Shown here piece after piece: positions 25,597-35,500 of a stretch of 48,414 bases of DNA. The notes beneath the pieces were generated by a model. That model was not told the origin of the DNA, ran no database searches, and saw only the letters and a list, made by a program, of their open reading frames with translations. The DNA is from Micromonospora sp. BL4 (GTDB taxonomy: Bacteria; Actinomycetota; Actinomycetes; Mycobacteriales; Micromonosporaceae): NCBI RefSeq assembly GCF_003667505.1, contig NZ_RCVJ01000049.1:1-48414 (forward strand), in the 5' to 3' direction. The first letter of the stretch is position 1. Each line of letters begins with the position of its first letter. The position numbers were made by a program, and so were the translations under genes.

Positions 25597-25702
25597 GCGG
25601 GGCGGCCCGGGTTTGCCCACCACGCGCCCGGGTAGCCAGCGCGGCCCGTCCGGTCGGCGGGACCGGCCCTGACGGGCCGGGCGAGGTGACAGGAGGATGG
25701 CC

Positions 25703-25741
25703 GTGCCGCTGGTGTCCCATCTGACTCACCGACCCGCCTGA
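25703..25741 (+). CDS. 12-codon leader ORF coupled to the amidotransferase gene
   Basis: A GTG placed 6 bases after a perfect AGGAGG (25691-25696) opens a 12-codon frame reading MPLVSHLTHRPA. Its TGA overlaps the ATG of the next gene by one base (TGATG). The amidotransferase has no ribosome binding site of its own, and its start is fixed by the catalytic Cys2, so translation probably arrives by termination-reinitiation from this leader. An ATG at 25697 in the same frame touches the AGGAGG and is too close to be used well. That the peptide itself senses anything is not shown. Confidence 0.5.
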   Translation: MPLVSHLTHRPA

Positions 25742-27525
25742 TGTGCGGGATCAGCGGGGAGGCCCGATTCGACGGCAGGCCGCCCGACGCGGCGGCGGTC
25801 ACCCGGATGACCGAGGCGATGCGGTCGCGCGGCCCGGACGGCGAGGGGCTGTTCACCGACGACTGGGTAACCCTCGGGCACCGACGGTTGACCATCATCG
25901 ACCTGTCCGACGCGGGCGGCCAGCCGATGGTGCGCGAGGACCTGGGCCTGGCACTGGTCTTCAACGGCTGCATCTACAACTATCCCGAGTTGCGCGAGGA
26001 ACTCACCCACGCCGGGTACGCCTTCCACTCCACCAGCGACACCGAGGTGATCCTGGTGGCGTACGCGCACTGGGGTGACCGCTTCGTCGACCACCTGGTC
26101 GGCATGTTCGCGATCGCGCTGGTCGACCGTGCCCGGCGGCGGCTGGTGCTGGCCCGCGACCGGCTCGGCATCAAACCGCTCTACCTCGCCGAGACCCCCG
26201 GGCGGCTCCGGTTCGCCTCCACCCTGCCCGCGTTGCTGCGCGCCGGTGACGTGGACACCGGCATCGACCCGGTGGCGCTGCACCACTACCTGTCCTGGCA
26301 CTCCATCGTGCCCGCGCCCCGGACCGTGCTGCGCGGCGTGCGCAAGCTGCCGCCGGCCACCCTGCGGGTGATCGAGGCGGACGGGCGCGGCCGCGAGGAG
26401 GTGTACTGGCGACCGGACTACGTCCGGGAGCCGGCCGACGCCGGGATGGACGCCGCCGACTGGCGGGCCGCCATCGGGGACGCGCTCCGCACGGCGGTAC
26501 GCCGGCGGCTGGTCGCGGACGTGCCGGTCGGGGTGCTGCTCTCCGGCGGGCTGGACTCCAGCCTCATCGTGGCGCTGCTCGCCGAGGCGGGCCAGCGGCA
26601 CCTGCGCACGTTCAGCATCGGCTTCGACAGCCGCGGGGGCGAGTCCGGCGACGAGTTCCACTACTCCGACCTGGTGGCCCGCGCGTACGACACCGACCAC
26701 GACCGGATCCGGCTGTCCAACGACGATCTGGTGCCCGCCGTGCGGCGCGCCGTCCAGGCGATGGCCGAGCCGATGGGCAGCCACGACGTGGTCGCCTTCC
26801 ACCTGCTGTCCGAGCAGGTGGCCCGGCACGTGAAGGTGGCCCAGTCCGGGCAGGGCGCCGACGAGGTGTTCGCCGGTTACGGCTACCACCAGCCCCTGAC
26901 CGAGGCGCCCCGGCACGGCGCCGCCGAGACGTTCGCCGCCGCGTTCTTCGACCGCGGCCACGACGAGCTGCGCCGGATCGTCGGCCCGGCGTACGCGCTG
27001 GACCACGACGCCAGCCGCGACCTGCTGACCGGGCACCTCGCCGCACCCGGTGCGCAGACCGCGTTGGACGCGGTGCTGCGCCTGGACACCCATCTGATGC
27101 TGCCCGACGACCCGGTCAAGCGGGTGGACAACATGAGCATGGCGTGGGGCCTGGAGGTGCGTACCCCCTTCCTCGACCAGGATCTGGTCACCCTCGCCGC
27201 GCACTGTCCGCCCGAGCACAAGGTGGCCCAGGGTGGCAAGGGCGTGCTGAAGGAGGTCGCCCGGGAGGTCCTTCCGGCCGAGGTGATCGACCGGCCGAAG
27301 GGCTACTTCCCGGTGCCGGCGCTGCGCAACGTGGACGGGCCGGTGCGCGAGCTGGTGGCCGAGGCGTTGCAGGCGCCGGCCGCGCGGGAGCGGGGGTTGT
27401 TCCGACCGGAGTACGTGGCCCGGCTGCTCGCCGAACCGGACCGGGCCGAGGCGGCGGCCGGCAGCAACAAGCTGTGGCAGCTCGGGTTGCTGGAACTCTG
27501 GCTCCAGACGCACGACATCCGCTGA
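25741..27525 (+). CDS. Asparagine synthase-family amidotransferase, N-acetylglutaminylglutamine type
   Basis: The 594-residue protein has an N-terminal Ntn glutaminase domain with nucleophile Cys2 (MCGISGEARFDG; SRGPDGEG; VFNGCIYNYPELREEL) and a C-terminal ATP-pyrophosphatase domain with LLSGGLDSSLIVALL. The blocks DPVALHHYLSWHSIVPAPRTVL and RGVRKLPPATLRVIE resemble the subfamily that amidates N-acetylglutaminylglutamine to make the osmolyte NAGGN. That assignment is from remembered family features, so general asparagine synthase B remains possible. The usual partner genes (GNAT/ATP-grasp dipeptide synthetase and peptidase) are not in the window. The start codon is fixed by the need for an N-terminal cysteine. 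Confidence 0.85.
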   Translation: MCGISGEARFDGRPPDAAAVTRMTEAMRSRGPDGEGLFTDDWVTLGHRRLTIIDLSDAGGQPMVREDLGLALVFNGCIYNYPELREELTHAGYAFHSTSDTEVILVAYAHWGDRFVDHLVGMFAIALVDRARRRLVLARDRLGIKPLYLAETPGRLRFASTLPALLRAGDVDTGIDPVALHHYLSWHSIVPAPRTVLRGVRKLPPATLRVIEADGRGREEVYWRPDYVREPADAGMDAADWRAAIGDALRTAVRRRLVADVPVGVLLSGGLDSSLIVALLAEAGQRHLRTFSIGFDSRGGESGDEFHYSDLVARAYDTDHDRIRLSNDDLVPAVRRAVQAMAEPMGSHDVVAFHLLSEQVARHVKVAQSGQGADEVFAGYGYHQPLTEAPRHGAAETFAAAFFDRGHDELRRIVGPAYALDHDASRDLLTGHLAAPGAQTALDAVLRLDTHLMLPDDPVKRVDNMSMAWGLEVRTPFLDQDLVTLAAHCPPEHKVAQGGKGVLKEVAREVLPAEVIDRPKGYFPVPALRNVDGPVRELVAEALQAPAARERGLFRPEYVARLLAEPDRAEAAAGSNKLWQLGLLELWLQTHDIR

Positions 27526-27535
27526 GCCCGCGCGG

Positions 27536-28744
27536 TCAGTCCGGCGCCACGGCCGCCGCCCGCCCGGTGAGGAAGGCCTGTTCGGCCGCGTTGCCGGTCA
27601 GCGCGGCGGCCGTCCGGTACGCCTCGGCGGCCTCCCCGCCCCGGCCGAGCCGGGCCAGCAGGTCGGCCCGGACGGCGTGCCGCACGTGGTAGCCGTCCAG
27701 GTCGAGGCGGTCCACCTCGGCCAGCGCCACCGCCGGACCGGCCACCTCGGCGAGCGCGACCGCCCGGTTCAGCGCTACCACCGGGCCGGGGGCGACGGCC
27801 AGCAGGTGGTCGTACAGCTGGAGGATCTGGCCCCAGTCGGTGTCGGCGGCGCGCGGCGCGGCGCTGTGCACGGCGGCGATCGCGGCCTGGATCTGGTACG
27901 GCCCCGGCTGATCGCGGCGCAGGCAGCGGCGGACCAGCGCCTGTCCCTCGGCGACCAGCGCGGCGTCCCACCGGGCCCGGTCCTGCCGGGGCAGCGGAAC
28001 GAGGTCGCCGTCTCCGGTGGTCCGCGCGTCCCGGCGGGACTCGGTGAGCAGCATCAGCGCGAGCAGGCCGAGCGCCTCCGGCTCGTCCGGCATCAGCTCG
28101 ACCAGCAGCCGGGCCAGCCGGACCGCCTCGGCGCACAGCTCGGCGCGGACCAGTCGCTGCCCGGCGCTGGCCGTGTACCCCTCGTTGAAGATCAGGTATA
28201 GGACCGCCAGCACGGTGTGCAGCCGGTCGGGCAGGTCGGCGTCGCGCGGCACCCGGTACGGGATCCGCGCGTCGCGGATCTTCGACTTGGCCCGGACCAG
28301 CCGCTGCGCCATCGTCGGCTCGGGCACCAAGAAGGCGCGGGCGATCTCGGCGGTGCTCAGCCCGCCGAGCAGGCGCAGGGTGAGCGCGACCCGGGCGGCC
28401 GGGGCGAGCGCCGGATGGCAGCAGGTGAAGATCAGACGTAACCGGTCGTCGCGCACCGGCGCCTCCTCGACGGGTGGGTCGGCGGCGTACAGCAGGGCCG
28501 CCTGGGCGTGCCGGTCGGCCCGGGACGCTTCCCGGCGCAGCCGGTCGATGGCCCGGTTCCGGGCGGTGGTGATGATCCAGCCGGCCGGGCTGGGCGGCGG
28601 TCCGGTCCGCGGCCACCGCCGTAGCGCGATGGTGAACGCGTCCTGGACGGCCTCCTCGGCGAGGTCGATGTCGCCGAGGAGGCGGACCAGGACGGCGACC
28701 GCGCGGCCGTACTCCGCGCGGAACGCCGCCTCCACGTCCTCCAC
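27536..28744 (-). CDS. ECF sigma factor, ECF42 type (DUF6596)
   Basis: The 402-residue protein has sigma region 2 ([51 protein letters not shown]) and region 4 ([39 protein letters not shown]). A roughly 220-residue helical extension follows ([27 protein letters not shown]), with TPR-like character near the end. This long extension and an adjacent DGPF protein define the ECF42 group. The GTG at 28744 lies two bases after the DGPF stop, so both are one operon. No anti-sigma factor is present, as usual for this group. It converges on the amidotransferase gene with a 10-base gap. Confidence 0.9.
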   Translation of the reverse strand: MEDVEAAFRAEYGRAVAVLVRLLGDIDLAEEAVQDAFTIALRRWPRTGPPPSPAGWIITTARNRAIDRLRREASRADRHAQAALLYAADPPVEEAPVRDDRLRLIFTCCHPALAPAARVALTLRLLGGLSTAEIARAFLVPEPTMAQRLVRAKSKIRDARIPYRVPRDADLPDRLHTVLAVLYLIFNEGYTASAGQRLVRAELCAEAVRLARLLVELMPDEPEALGLLALMLLTESRRDARTTGDGDLVPLPRQDRARWDAALVAEGQALVRRCLRRDQPGPYQIQAAIAAVHSAAPRAADTDWGQILQLYDHLLAVAPGPVVALNRAVALAEVAGPAVALAEVDRLDLDGYHVRHAVRADLLARLGRGGEAAEAYRTAAALTGNAAEQAFLTGRAAAVAPD

Positions 28745-28746
28745 GG

Positions 28747-29103
28747 TCAGTCGCTCGCTCCACCCTGGAACGGGCGGACCTCGATCGGCAGGGTGGTGGC
28801 CAGCGCGTAGCGTCGGCCCCAGTCCAGCGCGACGTCCAGGTCCGGCACGTCGATGATGGTGATGCCGCCCAGGTGCTCCTTGCCCTCGACGAACGGCCCG
28901 TCGGTGACGAGCACCTCGCCGTCGCGGGGGCGCAGCACGGTCGCGGACTCCGGGCCGTGCAGGCCCTGCCCGAAGACCCACGACCCGGTGGCGGTCAGCT
29001 CGTCGCGCAGCTCGCCGAGCTGGCGCATCACGCCGGCCAGGAACTCCGACTCCGGCGGCAGGTCACCCTGCGGCTGGTGGATGCTGAGCAGGTAGAGGGT
29101 CAT
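28747..29103 (-). CDS. DGPF/YCII-domain protein, sigma factor partner
   Basis: The 118-residue protein is a YCII-related small domain with the signature [15 protein letters not shown], which gives the DGPF family its name. It begins [11 protein letters not shown] and ends [11 protein letters not shown]. The ATG has GAGGAG 6 bases upstream. It lies first in an operon with the ECF42 sigma factor. Proteins of this kind accompany ECF42 sigma factors across actinobacteria; whether they sense a signal or are enzymes is not settled. Confidence 0.9.
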   Translation of the reverse strand: MTLYLLSIHQPQGDLPPESEFLAGVMRQLGELRDELTATGSWVFGQGLHGPESATVLRPRDGEVLVTDGPFVEGKEHLGGITIIDVPDLDVALDWGRRYALATTLPIEVRPFQGGASD

Positions 29104-29151
29104 CGTTCCTCCTCACGGGGCGGCCGGCCCGTCGCCGACCTCTCATCCTCC

Positions 29152-29179
29152 ACACGAACGGCCGCCGGCCGGATCGACA
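29152..29179 (-). promoter_or_regulatory. Candidate ECF42-type autoregulated promoter
   Basis: On the minus strand TGTCGA (29179-29174) is followed after 17 bases by CGTGT (29156-29152). TGTCGA matches the -35 element I recall for ECF42 targets. It leaves about a 45-base leader before the DGPF gene, which suits autoregulation. Confidence 0.45.
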
Positions 29180-29387
29180 GGCCGCCCGGAAAAGATTCGA
29201 CCGCCGTCCGCGCCGGCCGAGGTCGCGGGCTGCCGGACGGCGGCGGTGGTACGCCAGGTGACGGCACGGTGGCCAGCGTGTGCGGGCTGCGGTGTCGCGC
29301 CGTCCGGGCCGGGCGCGATGGTGTAGAAAGGCGGAGTGAGCGCAGCGGTGACGCAGGTGCCGGTGTTCGACCGTGGGGTGGTCCACG

Positions 29388-29570
29388 GTGACTGAGCACG
29401 GCCAACCGCCCACACCCGTCGCCGCCGGTGCCGCCCTGGTGCAGCTCGGCGATGTGCCGCTGGCGGATCTGCTGGCCGGTGCCGGTGACGGTGTGCTGGC
29501 CCACGTGCTCGGGGCGCTCGTCGCCGACAGCGAGCCGGGCGACGTGTCCGCGTTCGAATCGAGCTTCTGA
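29388..29570 (+). CDS. fxsA: FxSxx-COOH precursor peptide FxsA
   Basis: The 60-residue peptide ends exactly in F56-E57-S58-S59-F60, the F-x-S-x-x-COOH signature of FxsA precursors. The leader region has the family-like block LVQLGDVPLADLLA (residues 18-30), then a short hydrophobic stretch and an acidic SEPGDVSAFESSF tail. It is followed after two bases by the radical SAM gene. GTG at 29388 is preferred because GGGGTGG lies 6 bases upstream; a GTG at 29373 would add five residues. In related systems the radical SAM enzyme crosslinks the Phe ring to the beta-carbon of the Ser two residues on, so an F56-S58 cyclophane is predicted. The biological role is unknown. Confidence 0.88.
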   Translation: MTEHGQPPTPVAAGAALVQLGDVPLADLLAGAGDGVLAHVLGALVADSEPGDVSAFESSF

Positions 29571-29572
29571 CC

Positions 29573-30886
29573 GTGTCGGCCGACGCCTCGCCGTCGGCCG
29601 CCCGGCGGCGCCCTGCCGCGGCCGAGCCGCCCGACACCCCGACGGCGCCCCGGGTACGCCAGTTGGTGCTGAAGGTGCATTCGCGCTGCAACCTGGCCTG
29701 CGACTACTGCTACGTCTACCGGCACGCCGACCAGGGTTGGCGGGGCCGGCCCCGGGTGATCGCGCCCGGCACCGTGTCCCGGGTGGCGGACCGGCTGGCC
29801 GCGCACGTCGTCCGGCACCGCACCGACCGGGTCCGGGTGGTGCTGCACGGCGGGGAGCCGCTGCTGGCCGGCGTCGACGTCCTCGACCGGACGGTGCGCA
29901 CCCTGCGTGCGGCGATGCCCGCCGGCACCACCCTCGACGTCGCGATGCAGACCAACGGGCTGCTGCTGGACGAGGCGGTGCTCGCCCTGTGCCACACGCA
30001 CGGCATCGACGTCGGGGTGAGCGTCGACGGTGGCCGGACGGCCAACGACCGGCACCGCCGGCACGCCGACGGGCGGGGCAGCTTCACCGAGGTGGCCGCC
30101 GCGCTGCGTCTGCTGGCACGGCCCGAGCACCGGGCCCGGTACGCCGGCCTGCTCTGCACCGTCGACCTGGCCAACGATCCGGTCGACGTCTACCGGAGCC
30201 TGCTGGAGTTCGATCCGCCCCGACTGGACCTGCTGCTGCCGCACGGCAACTGGAGCACTCCCCCACCCGGCCGCCGCCCCGGCGATCCCGCCACCCCGTA
30301 CGCGGACTGGCTGATCGCCGTCTTCGACACCTGGTACCGGGAGACGCCCCGGCGCAGCGGGATCCGGCTGTTCGAGTCACTGATCGCGTTGCTGCTCGGT
30401 GGACGCAGCGGCACCCAGGCGCTGGGCGGCGCCGAGCCGGACATCATGACGATCGAGACCGACGGCACCATCGAGGGCACCGACACCCTCAAGACGACCA
30501 CCGCGTCGGCGATGCGTACCGGGCTGGACGTCTTCCGGCACAGCTTCGACGAGGCGCTGCGCCACCCGTCGCTGGCCGGGCGTCCGAGCGGGCTGGCGGC
30601 TCTCGCGCCGGCCTGCCGGTCCTGCCCGGTCGTCGGCGCGTGCGGCGGCGGCCTGTACGCGCACCGCTTCCGCGACGGCGCCGGCTTCGCCCACCCGTCG
30701 GTCTACTGCCCGGACCTGTTCCGGCTGGTCCGGCATGTGCGGTCGGTGGTCACCGCCGACCTGGACGCGCTGCGCCGCCGCGTCACCGCCCCGCCCGGGC
30801 CGGCTGAGGCGGCGCCGCGCGGCACGGTCCACCCACCAGTCGCGGGCGCCGGGCGCGCCGGCCCGGCCGTGCCGGCGGGGCGGTGA
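29573..30886 (+). CDS. fxsB: Radical SAM/SPASM maturase FxsB
   Basis: The 437-residue enzyme has the radical SAM CxxxCxxC motif at C39, C43 and C46 (CNLACDYCYVY), a GGEP-type SAM-binding motif (VVLHGGEPLLAG), and a C-terminal SPASM-like cysteine set at C348, C351, C357 and C379 (ACRSCPVVGACGGGLYAHRF; YCPDLF) for auxiliary iron-sulfur clusters. The neighbouring FxsA fixes its identity. Enzymes of this class form three-residue cyclophanes by joining an aromatic ring to a beta-carbon. The GTG start lies two bases after the fxsA stop and depends on translational coupling. A 60-residue Pro/Ala-rich tail ends the protein. Cytoplasmic; needs SAM and a reductant. Confidence 0.92.
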   Translation: MSADASPSAARRRPAAAEPPDTPTAPRVRQLVLKVHSRCNLACDYCYVYRHADQGWRGRPRVIAPGTVSRVADRLAAHVVRHRTDRVRVVLHGGEPLLAGVDVLDRTVRTLRAAMPAGTTLDVAMQTNGLLLDEAVLALCHTHGIDVGVSVDGGRTANDRHRRHADGRGSFTEVAAALRLLARPEHRARYAGLLCTVDLANDPVDVYRSLLEFDPPRLDLLLPHGNWSTPPPGRRPGDPATPYADWLIAVFDTWYRETPRRSGIRLFESLIALLLGGRSGTQALGGAEPDIMTIETDGTIEGTDTLKTTTASAMRTGLDVFRHSFDEALRHPSLAGRPSGLAALAPACRSCPVVGACGGGLYAHRFRDGAGFAHPSVYCPDLFRLVRHVRSVVTADLDALRRRVTAPPGPAEAAPRGTVHPPVAGAGRAGPAVPAGR

Positions 30887-30889
30887 GCC

Positions 30890-32548
30890 GTGTCGGGGCC
30901 GCTGTCCGGAACGCAGTTCGCCGGGCTGGCCGGCGGGCACGGTGAACCCTCCGCCTTGGACGTGCTGCGCGGTGGGCAGTTGGGCCGGCGCAGGCTGCTG
31001 ACCGTCGCCGCCGCGCGCGCGTACGGCGACGACCCGCTGGTCCGCCGCGGCCTGGATCTGCTCACCCGGGCCGAGCGGGCCGACCCGGCGGCGGTCGCCG
31101 AGGTGCTGGCGCACCCGCCGTTGACCGGTTGGGCCCGCGCCGCCATCGACCGGCCGGCCGACCCCGGCTACCTGGCCGCGCTCGCCGCCGCCGCGGCGGC
31201 CCGGGCAGGTCTCGCCTTCGAGCTGACGCTGCCCTGCCCGGACGGCACGTTGCTGCTGCCCACCATCGGCGGCGCGGTGGATCTCGCCCCCGGCACGGCG
31301 GTGGTGAGCGCCGGGCAGGGCACCGTGCGGATCATTCCGCGGGACGGGCCGGCGCGCTGGCTGCCGGCGCGGCGGATCACCCCGACCGCCGGCGTCGAGG
31401 TGACCATCGACGACCAGGACCCGTGGCGGCGTCGCTACCACCATCCACCGGCGTCCCGACTCGGCGATACCGCCGCCGCCGACCTGGACCGGCTCACCGG
31501 GCAGGCGTGGCGGTGGCTGCGCGTCAACCTGCCGGCGCACGCTGACGGGCTGGCCGGGTTGCTCCGCTCGCTGGTGCCGCTGCGCCCGCCGCCGTCCGGG
31601 CACGCGGTCAGCGCGACCAGTCGGGACGCGCTGGGCGCCATCGCGCTGTCCGTGCCGGCCGACCCGAAGACCCTCGCCCTGCTGCTGGTGCACGAGCTGC
31701 AACACACCAAACTCGGCGCGCTGCTGGACCTGGTGCCGCTGCACCGCCCCGGCGGACCGGCCCGCTACCGGGCGCCGTGGCGGCTGGATCCCCGCCCGGT
31801 CGGCGCCCTGCTCCAGGGCGCGTACGCGCACCTGGGGGTGGCCGAGGTGTGGCGCTGCCGGAGGGCGGAGGGTGTGGCCGCCGCGTTCGAGTTCGCGTAC
31901 TGGCGGGAGCAGACCGGCCGGGCGGTCCGGCAGCTCACCGGCGCGGCGGAGCTGACGGACGCCGGACGGACCTTCGTGGACGGGATGGCGGGCACCCTGC
32001 GCGGTTGGCGGGACCCGGTCGACGACGAGGTCGGCGCGGCGGTACGGGACATCGCCGACGGCGGCGCGGTGCGCTGGGGCCTGGCCAACCTGCGCCCCCA
32101 CCCGGACGAGGTCGACCGCGCGGTGCGGGCCTGGCGGCGCGACCAGCCGTGCCCGGACGACGGGCCACCGCCGACGGTCGTGCCGGGCCGGGCTGCCCCG
32201 GCGCTCGCCACGGACACCGGTCCGGAGGCGGCGGTACGCGGACGACTGCTGGCCGACGACGCCGACCCGTCCACCCTGGACTCGTCCGATCGGGCCTACG
32301 CGGCCGACGATCCGGCGCGTGCCCTGGACGGGTACCTGCGACGACTGGACGACGACCCCGAGGACACCGACGCGTGGGTGGGTCTGGCGCTCGCGGCCCG
32401 GCGAACCGGACAGCCGGCCGTCGCTCGTGCCCTGGCGACCCGCCCGGACCTGGTTCGGGCGGTCCACCGGGCGTTGCCCGACGCCGACCCGCTGGCGCTG
32501 GCTCGGTGGTGCCTGGCGACGCCGACGCGAACGGGCAACGCGCCCTAG
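30890..32548 (+). CDS. HEXXH-motif protein of the FxSxx-COOH system
   Basis: The 552-residue protein has the motif H268-E-L-Q-H272 (LLVHELQHTKLGALLDL), the mark of the HEXXH putative peptide-modification family found beside fxsB. The motif suggests a metal site for peptide cleavage or oxidation, but the reaction is not known. The N-terminal 260 residues form a poorly characterised domain; the last 90 (DRAYAADDPARALDGYLRRL, DAWVGLALAARR) look like one or two TPR-like helical repeats. GTG at 30890 lies three bases after the fxsB stop. Its stop codon is shared with that of the convergent fxsT (CTAG). Confidence 0.88.
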   Translation: MSGPLSGTQFAGLAGGHGEPSALDVLRGGQLGRRRLLTVAAARAYGDDPLVRRGLDLLTRAERADPAAVAEVLAHPPLTGWARAAIDRPADPGYLAALAAAAAARAGLAFELTLPCPDGTLLLPTIGGAVDLAPGTAVVSAGQGTVRIIPRDGPARWLPARRITPTAGVEVTIDDQDPWRRRYHHPPASRLGDTAAADLDRLTGQAWRWLRVNLPAHADGLAGLLRSLVPLRPPPSGHAVSATSRDALGAIALSVPADPKTLALLLVHELQHTKLGALLDLVPLHRPGGPARYRAPWRLDPRPVGALLQGAYAHLGVAEVWRCRRAEGVAAAFEFAYWREQTGRAVRQLTGAAELTDAGRTFVDGMAGTLRGWRDPVDDEVGAAVRDIADGGAVRWGLANLRPHPDEVDRAVRAWRRDQPCPDDGPPPTVVPGRAAPALATDTGPEAAVRGRLLADDADPSTLDSSDRAYAADDPARALDGYLRRLDDDPEDTDAWVGLALAARRTGQPAVARALATRPDLVRAVHRALPDADPLALARWCLATPTRTGNAP

Positions 32549-35500
32549 AGCAGCGCCGGTTCGATGTAGGCGTTCGAGCGCTCCCGCTGTCGGGCCTGTG
32601 TCACCCGTGGGTTGTCCCCGCCGAAGAGCTGCACCAGCTGCCCGAACGCCTCGTCGTAGAGGGCGCGCCCGGCGTCCGCCTCGCTCTCCGTGGCGAGCCG
32701 GCTCAACGCCAGGTTGACCGACGCGGAGAGGGTGTCCGGGTGCTCGGCGCCCAGCGCCCGGGTCAGCTCCACGTACGCGGTGGTGTCCAGCAGCAGCGCG
32801 GTGTCCCGGTCACCCAGGGCGAACAGGTCGTTGGCGAGGTTGAGGGTGGCCAGCAGGGTGTGCGGGTGCCGCTCGCCGAGGGTGGCCAGCAGTTGGTCGC
32901 GGACCCGCTGGGCGAGGTCCCGGGCCTGCGGGTTGTCGCCCTGCTTGCGCAACAGGACGCCGAGGTTGTTCAGGCAGGCCAGGGTGATCGCGTGCGTCTC
33001 GCCGAGCACCTCGTTGTAGCCGTCCCGCAGCCGTCGGGCCATCCGCAGCGCGGTCTGGTTGTCGCCCACCGCCGACCAGGTGGTGGCCAGCGCCATCTCG
33101 GCGGACAACGTGTCGGCGTGCTCGCCACCGAGGACGCGCTGGTAGCGAACCACGGTCCGCTCGATCAGCCGGTGCGCGTCGGCGAAGCGGCCGAGCTGGC
33201 GCAGGGTGAGCGCCAACTCCTTGGCCGTCCGCAGGGTCTCCGGGTGGTCCGCGCCGATCACCTTCTGCTGGACGGTGTAGGTGCGTTGCAGCACGCTGTG
33301 CGAGCGCCACAGCTCGCCGGTGTCCCGTAGCCCCCGCCCGTAGTTGCTGGCCGAGGCGAGGGTGGACGGGTCCTCGTCGCCGAAGCGGGCCCGCCGCCGC
33401 TCATGGATGTGCTGGTCCAGCAGGGCGGCGCCGCGGAAGTCGCCGACCAGCCGCAGCGACACGGCGAGGTTGTTCTCCGCGGTGAGGGTCCGGCCACTGT
33501 CGTCACCGAAGGTGCGTACGCTCAGTTCCAGGGTGCGCCGGTCCTGCGCCTCGGCGTCGTGGTAGAGCCCTTGGGCACGCAGGTCGGCGCCGAGACTGCG
33601 GGCGGTCATCAGGGTGTAGAGATGGTCCTCGCCGAAGATCCGCCGCTGCCGGTCGTACACGTCCCGGTCGATCTCGTACGCCCGGTCGAAGTGACTCTGC
33701 GCGCGCAGCACGTTCGCCAGGTGGAAGCGCATGCGCAGCTTGGTCGGGTCGTCCTCGTCGGTGTCGCGCCAACCGGCCAGCGACTCCTGCGCCAATGCCC
33801 GGCTGGTGTCGTAGTCGCCGCGCCGGTAGAGGTAGCGCACGATGTCCACGACCAGTTGCCGCGCCTCGTCCATCGTGGACAGGTGCAGCTCGCTGGGGCG
33901 TACGTGCGGCCACAGCTCGGCGTACCGGGGCCAGTTGACCGGCTTGTCCGGGTCCCGCGGGCTGGCAGCGGCGAGCAGCAACTGGGCCTGCCGGCGGGCC
34001 TCCTGGGCGTCGTCGAGCTGGTCCTGAATGACCAGTTGGACCAGCCGGTGGATGCGGACGGAGTTGTTCTCCGCGTCCACCTGGGCCAGCCCGTAGCGAC
34101 CCAGCTCGGCGGTGACCAGGCCCTGCAGGATCGGGTCGGTCAACGTCGGGTCGAACGGGGCCATGAAGCTCGCGAAGCGCTCGCCGGTGAGCATGGCGAC
34201 GGGGATGGGCTCCGGCGCGTAGAACGAGCAGAGTTCCAGCAGGCGGGCGGCCGCCGGCTTCTCCGAGCGCAGTTGGGCCAGGGTGACCAGCCAGGTGGCG
34301 GCGAGCGCCTTGGAGTAGCCGACGGACTGCCGGCCGTCGAGGATCCGCAGCAGCCCGGGGGTGTCCAGCGAAGCGAGGTACCGGTCGACCTGCATCGCGG
34401 TGGCCCGCAGGTACGCCGCGCCCTGCTCGACCGCGAGCGGCAGGTCGCCGAGTTTCTCCGCCACCTGCGTCGCCTCGTCCTCGGTGAGCCCACCGACCCG
34501 CTCGCGCAGCAACTGGACGCTCTCGGCGCGCTCGAAGACGGTCAACTCGGTCGCGGTGGCGTACTCGCTCCAGCTCTGGTCGCGGGTGGTGATCAGCACG
34601 TGGCCCGGGCCCTGCGGCAGCAGTGCCCGGGTGCCCCGGGTGGGCTCGTTGGCGTTGTCCAGAATGATCAGCCAGCGCCGGTCCGGTCCACCCCGGCGCA
34701 GCGCGTCGAGCACCCGGCGGACCGCGTCGGCGCCGCCGCCGGTGCCCAGCCCCATCGCCTGGCCGAGGTCGGCGAGGCCGCCCCGGATGCGCTCCTCGTT
34801 GTCCGCCGGGATCCACCAGACCAGGTCGTAGTCGCGGCCGAAGCGCAGGGCGTACTCGGCGGCAAGTTGGGTCTTGCCGACTCCGCCGAGGCCGTGCACC
34901 ACCTGGGTCGCCGAGTCGGGTGCGGCGGTGAGGCGGTCGCGCAGCGCCTCGAGCTGAGCGGCCCGGCCGACGAACGGGGTGCCGTGCTGGCGGACGTTGG
35001 ACACCGCCGGGAACGGGCCGGGGAACCGGCCGACCGCGCGCCCGCCGACCGCGACCGCCGAGGCGCCCGCGGCCTCCAGCAGCCGGGTCCGGGCCGTGGA
35101 CGGGTCGACGTCGGTGAGGTCCACGGGGCTGCGGTCGCTGTACGGCACCGGCAGGCGCGACTCGTCCACCCGCAGCGGCACGAGCAGGCCCCCGCCGCCG
35201 AGCTGGTCCCGGCCGGAGGCGGTCTTCCACACCTCGGCGGCCAGCGACATGCCCGCGTAGTGCCGGGTGAGCACGGCCAGCACCCGGCTGGCGCCGCCGA
35301 CGGCCCGGTCGAACTCGGCCCGCCCGCCGGCCCGCAGCGGGACGTCCACCGCCCGCCGGTCCACCCGCAGCCCGGCGTCCTCCAACTGGTCGGTGATCCA
35401 CTCGGCCCAGAGCCGGTCGGCGGAGGCGTAGCTCACCAGCACGGCCTGCTCGACGGTGAGCCGGCTGCGCTCGAACTCGGTCAGCGAGCGGCGGCGGTCC

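Noticed and set aside
25128..28744. Natural-product gene cluster around the exporters, amidotransferase and sigma factor
   Set aside because: No polyketide, peptide synthetase, terpene or lanthipeptide genes are present; the asparagine synthase-type protein is of the primary-metabolism/osmolyte kind.
29388..29570. FxsA as a lanthipeptide or sactipeptide precursor
   Set aside because: It has no cysteine at all, so thioether or sulfur-to-carbon crosslinks are impossible; the F-x-S-x-x end and the FxsB-type enzyme point to a carbon-carbon crosslink.
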